From JAVMKJ01 sp031732875 (GTDB taxonomy: Bacteria; Pseudomonadota; Gammaproteobacteria; Competibacterales; Competibacteraceae), in assembly GCA_031732875.1 (NCBI GenBank), contig JAVMKL010000279.1, forward strand, positions 1-13,777: DNA of 13,777 bases, written 5' to 3'. Positions within the stretch are counted from its first letter, which is position 1; the number at the start of each line of letters is the position of its first letter. Under the pieces are notes generated by a model that saw only the letters and a program-made list of their open reading frames with translations, did no database searches and had not been told where the DNA came from. Shown here in pieces: positions 7,150 through 13,777 of this stretch. Both the position numbers and the translations under genes were made by a program.

Positions 7150-8019
7150 TCAATTCCGGGTTCTGTTGCGGACAAAGCTGGCGATGAGGTCCGCGCACAT
7201 TTGCGGCGCTTCGTGATGGGGACCATGACCCATTTGGGGAAACACCACCAGATGAACCGACTGGCATTCGCGGTTGAGGTCGAACCAGTTCTCGACCGGG
7301 AAAACGATCTCGTGATCGCCCGAAATCACGAGAATCGGGATCGAGGTAGATTTGAGAAAGTCGCGGTAGCCGCCGTCGTCGTGGAATAGGTCTTCGTGCC
7401 GGGTTTCCGCCAGCATCCGCAGATATGTTTCTTCCGGAATCGGGGGGCTGAGATCGGTCGTGCGCTGGGCGATGCGATCGTGTGAGCGCTGGGCCGCCGC
7501 CCGGCTCGCCGCCGATTTCGGCTCGAAAAACAGGATGATCTCATCTTCCAGATCGTTATCCGGTTTGAGCGCGGTCTGCATGAAGATCGGCTCCGGAGGG
7601 TGGTTGACCTTGCCCGGCGATGTGGTGCCGATCAGGATCATGTGCGTGACGCGTTCGGTATAACGGGCGGCGACGACCTGCGCAGCCATGCCGCCGAGCG
7701 ACCAGCCGCCAATGACGAACCGCTCCAGATCCAGCGCGTCGGCCAGATCCTTGGCGTCCTTGGCCAACGCTTTACGTTCGTAGGTCGCCCGTCCCGTCGA
7801 TTGGCCGAGGCCACTGAAATCGAAGGTAATGACGCGGAAATTCTCCGCCAGCGCGTCGAGAAAGGCGGGGTCCCAGACGTCGAGGACGCCGCGAAACCGA
7901 TTGCAAAGAATGAGCGGCGGGCCGTCGCCCAGCGAGCGATAAGCGATCCTGCGGCCATCGATCATCACGAATTGCGTCGGCGCCGTCACGGCGCTGCGCG
8001 ATGCGAGCGTTGCGGTCAT
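7150..8019 (-). CDS. Alpha/beta hydrolase, serine type
   Basis: This 289-aa cytoplasmic protein has a GGWSLGG nucleophile elbow (Ser107), the acid in SGDHE (Asp235) and the late histidine in QMGHGPHHEAP (His265). The oxyanion segment reads CNRFRGVLDVWD in place of the more common HG motif, as in a subgroup of small esterases and lactonases. The cap region contains EDEIILFFEPKSA and an RSHDRIAQRT helix. The start at 8019 has GGGAG seven bases upstream; a longer in-frame reading up to 8442 runs inside the response regulator gene and lacks such support. It is the first enzyme gene after the two-component system, separated by 146 bp, so it probably leads the inducible transcript. The reaction is undetermined: carboxylester, enol-lactone or C-C bond hydrolysis are all possible. 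Confidence 0.92.
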   Translation of the reverse strand: MTATLASRSAVTAPTQFVMIDGRRIAYRSLGDGPPLILCNRFRGVLDVWDPAFLDALAENFRVITFDFSGLGQSTGRATYERKALAKDAKDLADALDLERFVIGGWSLGGMAAQVVAARYTERVTHMILIGTTSPGKVNHPPEPIFMQTALKPDNDLEDEIILFFEPKSAASRAAAQRSHDRIAQRTTDLSPPIPEETYLRMLAETRHEDLFHDDGGYRDFLKSTSIPILVISGDHEIVFPVENWFDLNRECQSVHLVVFPQMGHGPHHEAPQMCADLIASFVRNRTRN

Positions 8020-8165
8020 GAGGGGGCTCCCACGCGAGCGGATATCGTTTGCGGGCCAAGCATGACCCGGGACGCGGTCGCGCGCCATTGACCGGGCGGG
8101 CGATTTTTTTGCGCTGCCGACGGACGGATTCCGCTTCCTTCTTTTGTAGGAGATCGGCGCGATCC
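8020..8165. promoter_or_regulatory. 146-bp gap between response regulator and enzyme run
   Basis: This is the largest gap among the minus-strand genes, and the natural place for a promoter driving the enzyme genes under control of the adjacent regulator. Just past the regulator stop is a short palindrome GATCGGCGCGATC (8152-8164), and the middle holds a seven-base A tract on the minus strand. I see no convincing sigma-70 or sigma-54 promoter and no clear terminator. The role is therefore inferred from position only. Confidence 0.3.
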
Positions 8166-8786
8166 CTAAAGCCGCACCAATCCGCGCCGGCTGGCGACGG
8201 TGATCGCTTCGGTGCGGCTGAGTACGTTCAACTTGGCGAAAATACTGCGTAGATGGGATTTTACGGTGGTCTCGCTGATGTAGAGATTCGCGCCGATCTC
8301 TTTGTTGCTTTTGCCGCGCGCTAGCAGCGTCAAGACGTCCAGTTCCCGGCCGGTCAACGCTTCGCTGCTGATGCCCGCCGCCAGCTTGGCCACCAACGCC
8401 GGCGCGATGCAGGTTTCGCCGCCATACACTTTTCGGATGCACTCCAGCAACTCCTCCCGCTGGGCATCCTTCAGCAGATAGCCTTTGGCGCCGGATTTGA
8501 TCGCTCGGGCGATTTCGTTGTCGGTGTCGAAGGTCGTCAGCACGACGATGCGGGCTGACGCATCTTGCTGGCGAATGGCATCCGTCGCGCCGACGCCGTC
8601 CAACAACGGCATCCGCAGATCGAGCAAGGTCACGTCAGGGCGATGTCGCACCCATAAATCCACCGCCTCGCGGCCATTGGCCGCCTCACCGACGACTTGC
8701 ATATCCGGCTGACGCCCGATGATGGCCGCCAAACCTTCGCGCACCGTCACATGGTCGTCGGCGATCAGCACCTGGATTTTGTCCAT
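8166..8786 (-). CDS. NarL/LuxR-family two-component response regulator
   Basis: This 206-aa protein has an N-terminal receiver domain (about 1-120) with the acidic pair Asp10-Asp11, phosphoacceptor Asp56 in TLLDLRMP, the switch threonine in VLTTFD (84/85) and Lys106 in YLLKD. A C-terminal LuxR-type helix-turn-helix (about 143-203) contains LTGRELDVLTLLARG and the recognition stretch SETTVKSHLRSIFAKLNV. Phosphorylation by the partner kinase should trigger dimer binding to DNA and transcriptional control. Its start at 8786 lies inside the kinase gene, which ends at 8765, so the 22-base overlap implies translational coupling and a cognate pair. A target in the gap at 8020-8165 is the obvious inference. 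All key residues are intact. Confidence 0.96.
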   Translation of the reverse strand: MDKIQVLIADDHVTVREGLAAIIGRQPDMQVVGEAANGREAVDLWVRHRPDVTLLDLRMPLLDGVGATDAIRQQDASARIVVLTTFDTDNEIARAIKSGAKGYLLKDAQREELLECIRKVYGGETCIAPALVAKLAAGISSEALTGRELDVLTLLARGKSNKEIGANLYISETTVKSHLRSIFAKLNVLSRTEAITVASRRGLVRL

Positions 8787-11700
8787 CGGTGGGTTCCTGG
8801 GTGGTGTGAAGAGATCGAAACGGGCGCTTCGTCCGGCAAGGGCAGCACGATGCTGACCACCGCGCCCGCGCCAGGCTCGCTCTGGATGTTCAACCGTCCG
8901 CCCATGCTTTCGACGCGCTCGCGGATGCCCAACAAACCGAAGCCGTCGTGCTTGCGCGCGGGGTCGAAGCCGCGACCGTCGTCGCGCAGTTCCATCCGAA
9001 TTTCCTTTGGATCGAAGGCGAGCTGCACGGTGAAATGCCGCGCGTGCGCGTGGCGGAGGGTATTGGTCAACACTTCCTGGCCGATGCGCAGGATATTTTC
9101 CTCCCATTCCGATGGAAGCGCTCTCGGTGCGCCCCGCAAGATGCACGCTGCCTGTAGCGGTGCGCCCACGGTCATTTTCTGCAGCAGGTCGCTCAGTACC
9201 TCGCCCAGACTTTTCTCCTCCAACGCCGGTAAACGCAACGCCTGCACCGAGCGCCGGGCTTCCTTCAAACTCTCGCGGGCGAGATCGCTGGCCCGACCGA
9301 GATGCGCTTCGGCCTCCTTCGTCAGCCCCCTGGAGGTCGCATCGGCCGCCGCCTCCAGTTGCACGATCACGCCGGTGAAGCCTTGGGCGAGCGTGTCGTG
9401 AATATCGCGGGCCATGCGGTTGCGTTCCGCCGTTACGGCGACTTGGCGGCTTTGTCGGGAGAGCTGCGTCAACTGAATCGCCAGCGTGGCTTGATGCGCG
9501 AGCGCCTGCGTCAATTCGATTTCTTCTCTTCGAAACGATCGCTCGGATTGAAACCGGATGTCCATGATTCCGGCCACCTGACCGGCGATCAACATGGGAA
9601 TGAAAAGAATCGCCCGGACCCCCAGCGCTCGCAGATGCCTTTTCGGCAGCGAGATGGCCGAGTCCGAGCTCGCATCGTCCATGACCGTGTGCCAGACGGC
9701 GTCCGGTGTCGATCCCACCCGCATTCGGGCGGATGTTCGAGCGATGTCCTCCAGTACTGCATGTTGGCCGGTGCGAAAGATTTCGCTCCATATCGGATGA
9801 TCTTGTGCCAGGACTGGCCGCCGCGCGGCGGGATGAACGGCGTCATCTCGCGTTTGAAAGCGGCCGTCCTCGACGACGGCCATGAGATCCAGCCCGCCGC
9901 CGTCCTCGTTGCGATCCCAAACGCTGACGCTGTGCGCGCCGGATTGCTCGATCAACGTGCGCAACACATGCTCCAACAGGCGATCCGGATCAGACTCTTG
10001 GGCCAAGGCATCCAGCGTCTGGGTCAGCGCGTCCAGTTGCCCGCGCGCGAGGTGTTCCGACGCGCGCAAGGCTTCGGCCGCCTGTTTGCGCTGGGTGATG
10101 TCGCGCAGAATGACGGTCAGAATCCACTCGCCCCCCAGATCGAGTTTGGAGATGGAGGCTTCGGCGGGAAATTCCCGTCCATCCTTGCGTAGGCCGAATA
10201 CCTCGCGGCGTTGCCCCATCACTCGCGCGATCCTCGAAGATTGGGCAAAGCTCTCAAGATGCCGGCGGTGCGCGTCGACGAAGCGTTGCGGTAGCAGCAG
10301 ATCGAGCGATTTGCCGATGATTTCGGCTGGGGCGTACTCGAAAACCCGCTCCGCGCCCCGATTGAACAACACGATGCGTTGCTTGGCGTCCACCGAAATG
10401 ATGGCGTCTTCGGCGATTTCCAAAATTCCTTCGAAACGGGCTTTTGCGGCGCGCGTCGTTTCCTGGGATCGCACCTGTTCCGTGATATCCATCACCGCTC
10501 CGACAAATTCGACCTCGCCCGATTCGACTCGAGTCGCGCGGGCTACGACGTGAACTTGTTTCACCGCTCCATCGCTCATCAACAAACGATGCTCGAGATC
10601 GAAGCCGGTTCGCTCGCGCATCGCATCGTCGATCATCTGCCGCACGCGGGCCAAATCTTCCGGATGCACTCGATCGAACAGGTGTTTTAGCGTGGGTTCC
10701 GTCTTTCGATCGTATCCAAGAATGCAAAATGTCTCGTTCGACCAGATGAGTTCGCCGCTGGAAACATTCCAACCGAAGCTGCCCGTGCGACTCAGTTGTT
10801 GCGCCTGGGCCAAATAGGCTTCGCTCCGGCGCAACCGTTGCTCGGCATGCTTGCGGTCGGTGATGTCCGTCGCAATGCCGCTGGCCAGATGCGCTTTGCC
10901 GCTGGCGTCGAAACTCAGCGCGCCGCGCTCGTGGATCCAGTGCGGCGAGCCGTCCGGTCTGACGATGCGATATTCGACATCGTAGTTGACGTGCTCGCCG
11001 GCGATCCATCGCGCGAAGGTGTGGATGACCCGCTCGCGGTCGTCCACATGGATCGCATCCGTCCAGAAGTGAGAATTCCGATAAAGCGCCTCGACCGGTA
11101 AACCCCAGATACGCTCGAAACTGGGGCTGGCGTACACGACTTTTTCCGGTTCCAGCGCCCTGATCCAGATCACTTCGGGGATGGCGGCCGCCATGTGGCT
11201 AAAGCGCTCCTCGCTCTGCCGCAGTGCGGCTTCGGTACGCTCCCGCTCGATCGCAATCGCCGCCAAGTGTGTGATCTGTTCGATGATTGCATGCTGTTGC
11301 GACGAAGGGTAGCCCGGTTGGCGCGAATAGAGCGCGAAGGTGCCCAACACTTTTCCATCCGTGGCATGGATCGGCGTGGACCAACACGCCCGCAACCCGT
11401 GCGCCAAAGGGAGATCGCGATCAGCGGCCCACAACGGATCGATGGCAATATCGAACACGATCACGGGCTCGCGGCGGTAAGCGGCCGTCCCGCACGAACC
11501 GACGGTGGGGCCGATGACCAAACCGTCGGTCAAACGCGTGAAACTGGCTGGCAGACTGGGCGCCGCGCCATTCCAAAGGCGGTCGCCGTTCGAATCCAAC
11601 AGCAAAATCATCGCCAGAACGCCGCTGGACATTTCCTCGACCAGCCGGCATAGCGCATCGAGAATCGACGGCAGCGGACGACCCCGCGCGCTCATTTCGA

Positions 11701-12136
11701 GCACGCGTTTCTCGCCCGCAAGCAAGGCTTCCGACCATTTGCGATCTTCGATGTCGGTGGTCTGTCCGTACCACTTGAGCAAGGCTCCCCGTTCGTCGTA
11801 CAAGGGCACGGCGCGAAACAGGAACCAACGGTACGCGCCGTCGAAGCGCCGCAGGCGCGCTTCCGCCTCGCCCGGCTGGCCGCTTGCCAACACCGAACGC
11901 CAATAGTCCACCAGCCCCAGCAAATCGTCGGGATGAATGGCTACCTGCCAACCCCAGCCGCTGGCCTCCGCCAGCGTCAGTCCGGTGTATTCTCGCCAGC
12001 GTTGATTGAGGAAATCGATGTAACCGTCCGGTTGGGCACTCCAAACCAGGCCGGGAATGGTGTCGATGACGAGTCGATGGTCATTTCCCGTGTCGCTCAG
12101 GGATGGGTCGAGGCCGTTGTCGTAGAGGGTCGACAT
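8765..12136 (-). CDS. Soluble multi-PAS/GAF sensor histidine kinase, HisKA_3 (NarX/DegS) type
   Basis: This 1123-aa protein has no transmembrane segment, so it senses inside the cell. Domains in order: PAS1 (~20-135), GAF1 (~150-297), PAS2 (~308-430), PAS3 (~438-555), PAS4 (~563-685), GAF2 (~715-890), HisKA_3 dimerisation/phosphoacceptor (~904-970, His913 in MARDIHDTLAQGF), and HATPase_c (~1010-1100, Asn1025, DDGRGFD at 1052-1058, GFGLLGIRER). The PAS units end in the usual TDIEDRK, TDITDRK, DITEQ and DITQRK boundaries. The start at 12136 follows GAGAGAG about 11 nt upstream and gives a normal N-terminus; a longer reading from 12247 enters AT-rich DNA. It overlaps and presumably phosphorylates the downstream LuxR-type regulator. 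The ligand is unknown; PAS and GAF domains can bind haem, flavin, nucleotides or aromatics, and no decisive cofactor motif is apparent. Confidence 0.95.
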   Translation of the reverse strand: MSTLYDNGLDPSLSDTGNDHRLVIDTIPGLVWSAQPDGYIDFLNQRWREYTGLTLAEASGWGWQVAIHPDDLLGLVDYWRSVLASGQPGEAEARLRRFDGAYRWFLFRAVPLYDERGALLKWYGQTTDIEDRKWSEALLAGEKRVLEMSARGRPLPSILDALCRLVEEMSSGVLAMILLLDSNGDRLWNGAAPSLPASFTRLTDGLVIGPTVGSCGTAAYRREPVIVFDIAIDPLWAADRDLPLAHGLRACWSTPIHATDGKVLGTFALYSRQPGYPSSQQHAIIEQITHLAAIAIERERTEAALRQSEERFSHMAAAIPEVIWIRALEPEKVVYASPSFERIWGLPVEALYRNSHFWTDAIHVDDRERVIHTFARWIAGEHVNYDVEYRIVRPDGSPHWIHERGALSFDASGKAHLASGIATDITDRKHAEQRLRRSEAYLAQAQQLSRTGSFGWNVSSGELIWSNETFCILGYDRKTEPTLKHLFDRVHPEDLARVRQMIDDAMRERTGFDLEHRLLMSDGAVKQVHVVARATRVESGEVEFVGAVMDITEQVRSQETTRAAKARFEGILEIAEDAIISVDAKQRIVLFNRGAERVFEYAPAEIIGKSLDLLLPQRFVDAHRRHLESFAQSSRIARVMGQRREVFGLRKDGREFPAEASISKLDLGGEWILTVILRDITQRKQAAEALRASEHLARGQLDALTQTLDALAQESDPDRLLEHVLRTLIEQSGAHSVSVWDRNEDGGGLDLMAVVEDGRFQTRDDAVHPAARRPVLAQDHPIWSEIFRTGQHAVLEDIARTSARMRVGSTPDAVWHTVMDDASSDSAISLPKRHLRALGVRAILFIPMLIAGQVAGIMDIRFQSERSFRREEIELTQALAHQATLAIQLTQLSRQSRQVAVTAERNRMARDIHDTLAQGFTGVIVQLEAAADATSRGLTKEAEAHLGRASDLARESLKEARRSVQALRLPALEEKSLGEVLSDLLQKMTVGAPLQAACILRGAPRALPSEWEENILRIGQEVLTNTLRHAHARHFTVQLAFDPKEIRMELRDDGRGFDPARKHDGFGLLGIRERVESMGGRLNIQSEPGAGAVVSIVLPLPDEAPVSISSHHPGTHRWTKSRC

Positions 12137-12292
12137 GGGCGATATGGCTCTCTCAGATGATTTGTGGATTACAGCGTAGTAGATGGGGTTTGACGAGCAA
12201 CCGGACAGAAAACTGTCATAAGAATTATTATTTTTACCAATCAGCATATTACGTCACTGTATCAATAAACGATCATTTGCTGAGAGCGGCGC
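12137..12292. promoter_or_regulatory. Divergent intergenic region between kinase gene and transposase remnant
   Basis: This 156-bp AT-richer region separates the kinase (minus) from the transposase remnant (plus). It should contain the kinase promoter, since no gene lies further upstream on that strand. A small perfect palindrome, GACAG-AAAA-CTGTC (12204-12217), is visible. In intact Tn3-family elements the DNA upstream of tnpA often carries the resolution site and resolvase gene. No resolvase gene is present here, and I cannot recognise a full three-subsite res. Promoter boxes are not clear on either strand. Confidence 0.35.
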
Positions 12293-13318
12293 ATGCCGGC
12301 TGAATTCCTCACTCCGGAGCAACGTTTGCGGTATGGTTGCTATGCTGGCGAGCCGTCGTTGGAACAGCTATCGTGGTATTTTCTGCTGGATGATGCTGAC
12401 CTGACCTCGATCAAACTGCGGCGTGGCGACCAAAACCGGTTCGGCTTTGCGCTGCAGCTCGGCACGGTGCGCTTTCTCGGCGCCTTCCTCGCTGGCCCGA
12501 ACGATGCGCCGACAAACGTCAAGCGCTATGTGGCCCATCAACTGGGGCTCGAAGCCATCCCCGATTTAATCGGCTACCGCGCCGAACCTACCCTTGGCGC
12601 CATCGGGCGGAATCCAGCGCCGGTACGGGTACCGTGATTTCACCGATCACGCCGAGTCTTTTCGGCTGGTACGGTGGCTGTACAGCCGGGCGTGGCTGAG
12701 CGCCGAGCGGCCGAGCCTGCTGTTTGACCTGGCTACCGCGCGCTTGGTCGAGTGCAAAGTGTTGCTGCAGGGGGTGACCGTGCTCGAGCGGCTGGTCGAG
12801 CAGGTACGGGAGCGGGCGTGCCTGGAGGGTCTGCTGGACGCGGTCGAAGGGGCGCGGCAAAGCCCCTTGGACCGGTTGCGCCGGGGTTCCCATCGGGTCA
12901 GCGCGCCGGCGCTGGTCGGTGCGCTGACCCGACTCCAGGAGATCCGCGCCGTGGGCGTGAGCGACATTGCCTGAAACGGTTCCCGACGACCCGTATCCAG
13001 TCCCTGGCCCGCTATGCAACGAAAACGAGCGCCTCGATGATCGCCGCGCCTGCCTGAGGAGCGGCGCATGGCTATCCTGCTGGCGTTTGCCAAGAGCTTC
13101 GAGGTCATCGGCGTTGGATGATGCCCTGGAGGTCTTCGACTCACTGATGAGCGATATCCTCCGCGATGCCAAGCGCTCGGCGACTGAACACGGTTGCGAA
13201 CATTGAAGGATTTGGATGCCGCGGCGCTGGATCTACGCGCGGCCAGCGAAATCCTGTTGGATGACCGCCTCCCGGATGCCGAGGTCAGAGCCTATACGAA
13301 AAGCAAATATAATAAACG

Positions 13319-13374
13319 ACCCCGCAGCAAGCTGCGGGGTATTGGGTTACCAAAGAACGCAGCAAGCTGCGGGG
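13319..13374 (+). repeat. Two palindromic REP-like repeats
   Basis: A perfect 10-bp stem with an AA loop spans 13319-13340 (ACCCCGCAGC/GCTGCGGGGT). A second palindrome, CGCAGC-AA-GCTGCG, spans 13358-13371. The 17-bp unit CGCAGCAAGCTGCGGGG is repeated directly at 13323-13339 and 13358-13374. Such short dispersed hairpins occur in many copies in some gammaproteobacterial genomes; that is recollection, not something the window shows. The first could act as a transcription terminator stem, but no T tract follows. Confidence 0.75.
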
Positions 13375-13393
13375 AATGGACCCGTAGAGATTC

Positions 13394-13471
13394 AAAATAA
13401 ATACTTACTTGAAGATACTGTAGCTTTTTTTGGCTTGAGAGGCGCTCTGTCATCATTAAGTATATGTTTTT
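13394..13471 (-). repeat. Repeat A, right copy (inverted relative to 70-147)
   Basis: The reverse complement matches 70-147 at 71 of 78 positions with no gap. It lies within the small element that splits tnpA, directly before the right-hand copy of repeat B. The order A-B on the plus strand is the same at both ends of the window, but the orientation of A is reversed while B is direct. Confidence 0.8.
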
Positions 13472-13477
13472 ACATGG

Positions 13478-13502
13478 TTAATTTCCGCATAGGTTCTCAG
13501 AA
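13478..13502 (-). repeat. Repeat B, right copy
   Basis: It matches 156-180 at 22 of 25 positions in the same orientation, and is roughly inverse to 13287-13302 at the other end of the small element. It probably forms the right terminal inverted repeat of the element inserted in tnpA. Confidence 0.65.
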
Positions 13503-13545
13503 ATGCGGTGTTTGCTCGCCTCACTCGAGCACGTCTGGAGAGCGC

Positions 13546-13777
13546 GGCCTGCACCATCGGTGGGACCACCCACCGACCGGGCGCGGTCCCGAGAACGGGT
13601 ATGGCCAAGCACGGCAGGAGGCCTTGCAGCATAGGGACAAGCATCCCACCCACCGGCTTGTCTGCGAAAAGCATGGCCCGAGCGATAGCCGAGGACCAGC
13701 CGGCCCAGTATTCGGTCGAGAGCGCTGTGCCTTCGGCGATCTCCAGGTACAAGTGCGCCACCGACGATCCCGGCTAG
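13546..13777. other. Unassigned terminal segment with weak minus-strand open frame
   Basis: After transposase similarity fades the sequence is GC-rich. A minus-strand frame from a GTG at 13761, preceded in frame by a TAG at 13774-13776, reads about 101 codons and ends inside the repeats at 13456. It contains one hydrophobic stretch (VPMLQGLLPCLAIPVLG) but no motif I know. A plus-strand frame ending exactly at 13777 is no better supported. A perfect hairpin CGGTGGG-ACCA-CCCACCG lies at 13558-13575. I cannot say whether any of this is coding. Confidence 0.3.

Larger units (their letters stand above)
13285..13501. mobile_element. Small non-coding insertion (MITE/TIME-like) inside tnpA
   Basis: About 207 bp (13290-13496) sit between two copies of TCAGA (13285-13289 and 13497-13501). 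Removing the insert and one copy joins GAG GTC AGA to AAT GCG GTG TTT, which restores transposase-like EVRNAVFAR in frame. The termini are imperfect inverted repeats: AGAGCCTATACGAAAA on the left, and AGAACCTATGCGGAAA on the right when read in reverse. Inside are two palindromic repeats and one copy of repeat A. No protein is encoded. A 5-bp duplication would fit a Tn3-type insertion, and miniature Tn3 derivatives with no transposase are known. The exact ends are uncertain, because CTCAGAA also occurs at the left-end copy of repeat B, so TCAGA may belong to the element instead. Confidence 0.65.
12293..13545 (+). pseudogene. tnpA: Tn3-family transposase tnpA, N-terminal remnant, multiply frameshifted and interrupted
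   Basis: The start at 12293 (GAGAG upstream) opens MPAEFLTPEQRLRYG and continues through RRGDQNRFGFALQLGTVRF, the N-terminal DUF4158 region of Tn3-family transposases. The reading frame shifts near 12600, from where IQRRYGYRDFTD and VRWLYSRAWLSAERPS follow. It meets a stop at 12972, resumes as TTRIQSLARYA, shifts again at ~13050 (LPEERRMAILLAFAKSFE), ~13111 (ALDDALEVFDSLMSDILRDA) and ~13197 (RTLKDLDAAALDLRAASE). A short in-frame deletion seems to lie near 12817. At PDAEVR (to 13289) the gene is split by a small element; the family's next residues, AVFAR-like, reappear at 13505 and fade by ~13545. The catalytic DDE region of the ~990-aa enzyme is absent, so it cannot transpose by itself. Confidence 0.88.

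Noticed and set aside
9302..10553. Plus-strand open frames opposite the kinase gene
   Set aside because: They overlap conserved GAF, PAS and kinase domains on the minus strand and have biased, motif-free composition.
12137..12247. Kinase start 37 codons upstream at 12247
   Set aside because: The extension lies in AT-rich intergenic DNA with no ribosome site; the ATG at 12136 has GAGAGAG upstream and begins a normal PAS protein.
13319..13374. CRISPR array
   Set aside because: There are only two palindromic units with an 18-bp spacing, no further repeats and no cas genes.
1..13777. One intact 13-kb composite transposon
   Set aside because: Repeat A is inverted but repeat B is direct, no functional transposase or matching target duplication at both outer ends is visible, and both edges are degenerate.
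13508..13777. Plus-strand frame of 89 codons ending at the last base
   Set aside because: Only its first dozen codons resemble transposase; the remainder shows no motif, and the opposite strand is also open.
1..13777. tRNA, rRNA or riboswitch genes
   Set aside because: No cloverleaf, rRNA-like or known riboswitch core was seen in the few non-coding stretches.

Overview
The window is a stretch of GC-rich proteobacterial DNA, probably gamma- or betaproteobacterial. This rests on overall gene style, a degenerate Tn3-family transposase, and palindromic CGCAGCAAGCTGCGGGG repeats of a kind I associate with gammaproteobacteria; it is not a firm taxonomic call. The GC-rich body is bounded by AT-rich, repeat-containing mobile-element debris on both sides.

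Layout. Positions 1-316 are an AT-rich flank carrying a 78-bp repeat (70-147) and a 25-bp repeat (156-180). From 317 to 12136 every gene is on the minus strand, so the transcriptional order runs right to left. It begins with a large soluble sensor histidine kinase (12136-8765) that overlaps its NarL/LuxR-type response regulator (8786-8166). After a 146-bp gap comes a tight run of enzyme genes: alpha/beta hydrolase (8019-7150), OsmC-type peroxidase (7116-6685), YcaC-like isochorismatase-family hydrolase (6646-5969), exported epoxide-hydrolase-like protein (5931-4981), an antibiotic-biosynthesis-monooxygenase domain fused to two membrane helices (4962-4417), YtcJ-like amidohydrolase (4420-2540), a second YcaC-like hydrolase (2514-1810), a haloperoxidase-type alpha/beta hydrolase (1712-888), and a frameshifted, 3'-truncated short-chain dehydrogenase (829-317). 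Gaps are mostly 18-58 bp, with one 4-bp ATGA overlap and one 97-bp gap that holds a 21-bp tandem repeat.

On the right, a Tn3-family transposase gene starts divergently at 12293. It is a pseudogene with at least five frame changes. Near codon ~300 it is split by a small non-coding element of about 207 bp (13290-13496) flanked by TCAGA. That element contains palindromes plus inverted and direct copies of the two repeats seen at the left end of the window. The last 230 bp hold nothing I can identify.

How it may work. The two-component system probably controls the enzyme run next to it. The mixture (thiol peroxidase, cysteine hydrolases, several alpha/beta hydrolases, haloperoxidase, SDR, amidohydrolase) suggests an inducible detoxification or xenobiotic/electrophile degradation module. 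The substrate cannot be read from sequence. The mobile remnants on both flanks, with inverted copies of one repeat 13.2 kb apart, suggest the block was acquired or rearranged by transposition and is now decaying at its edges.
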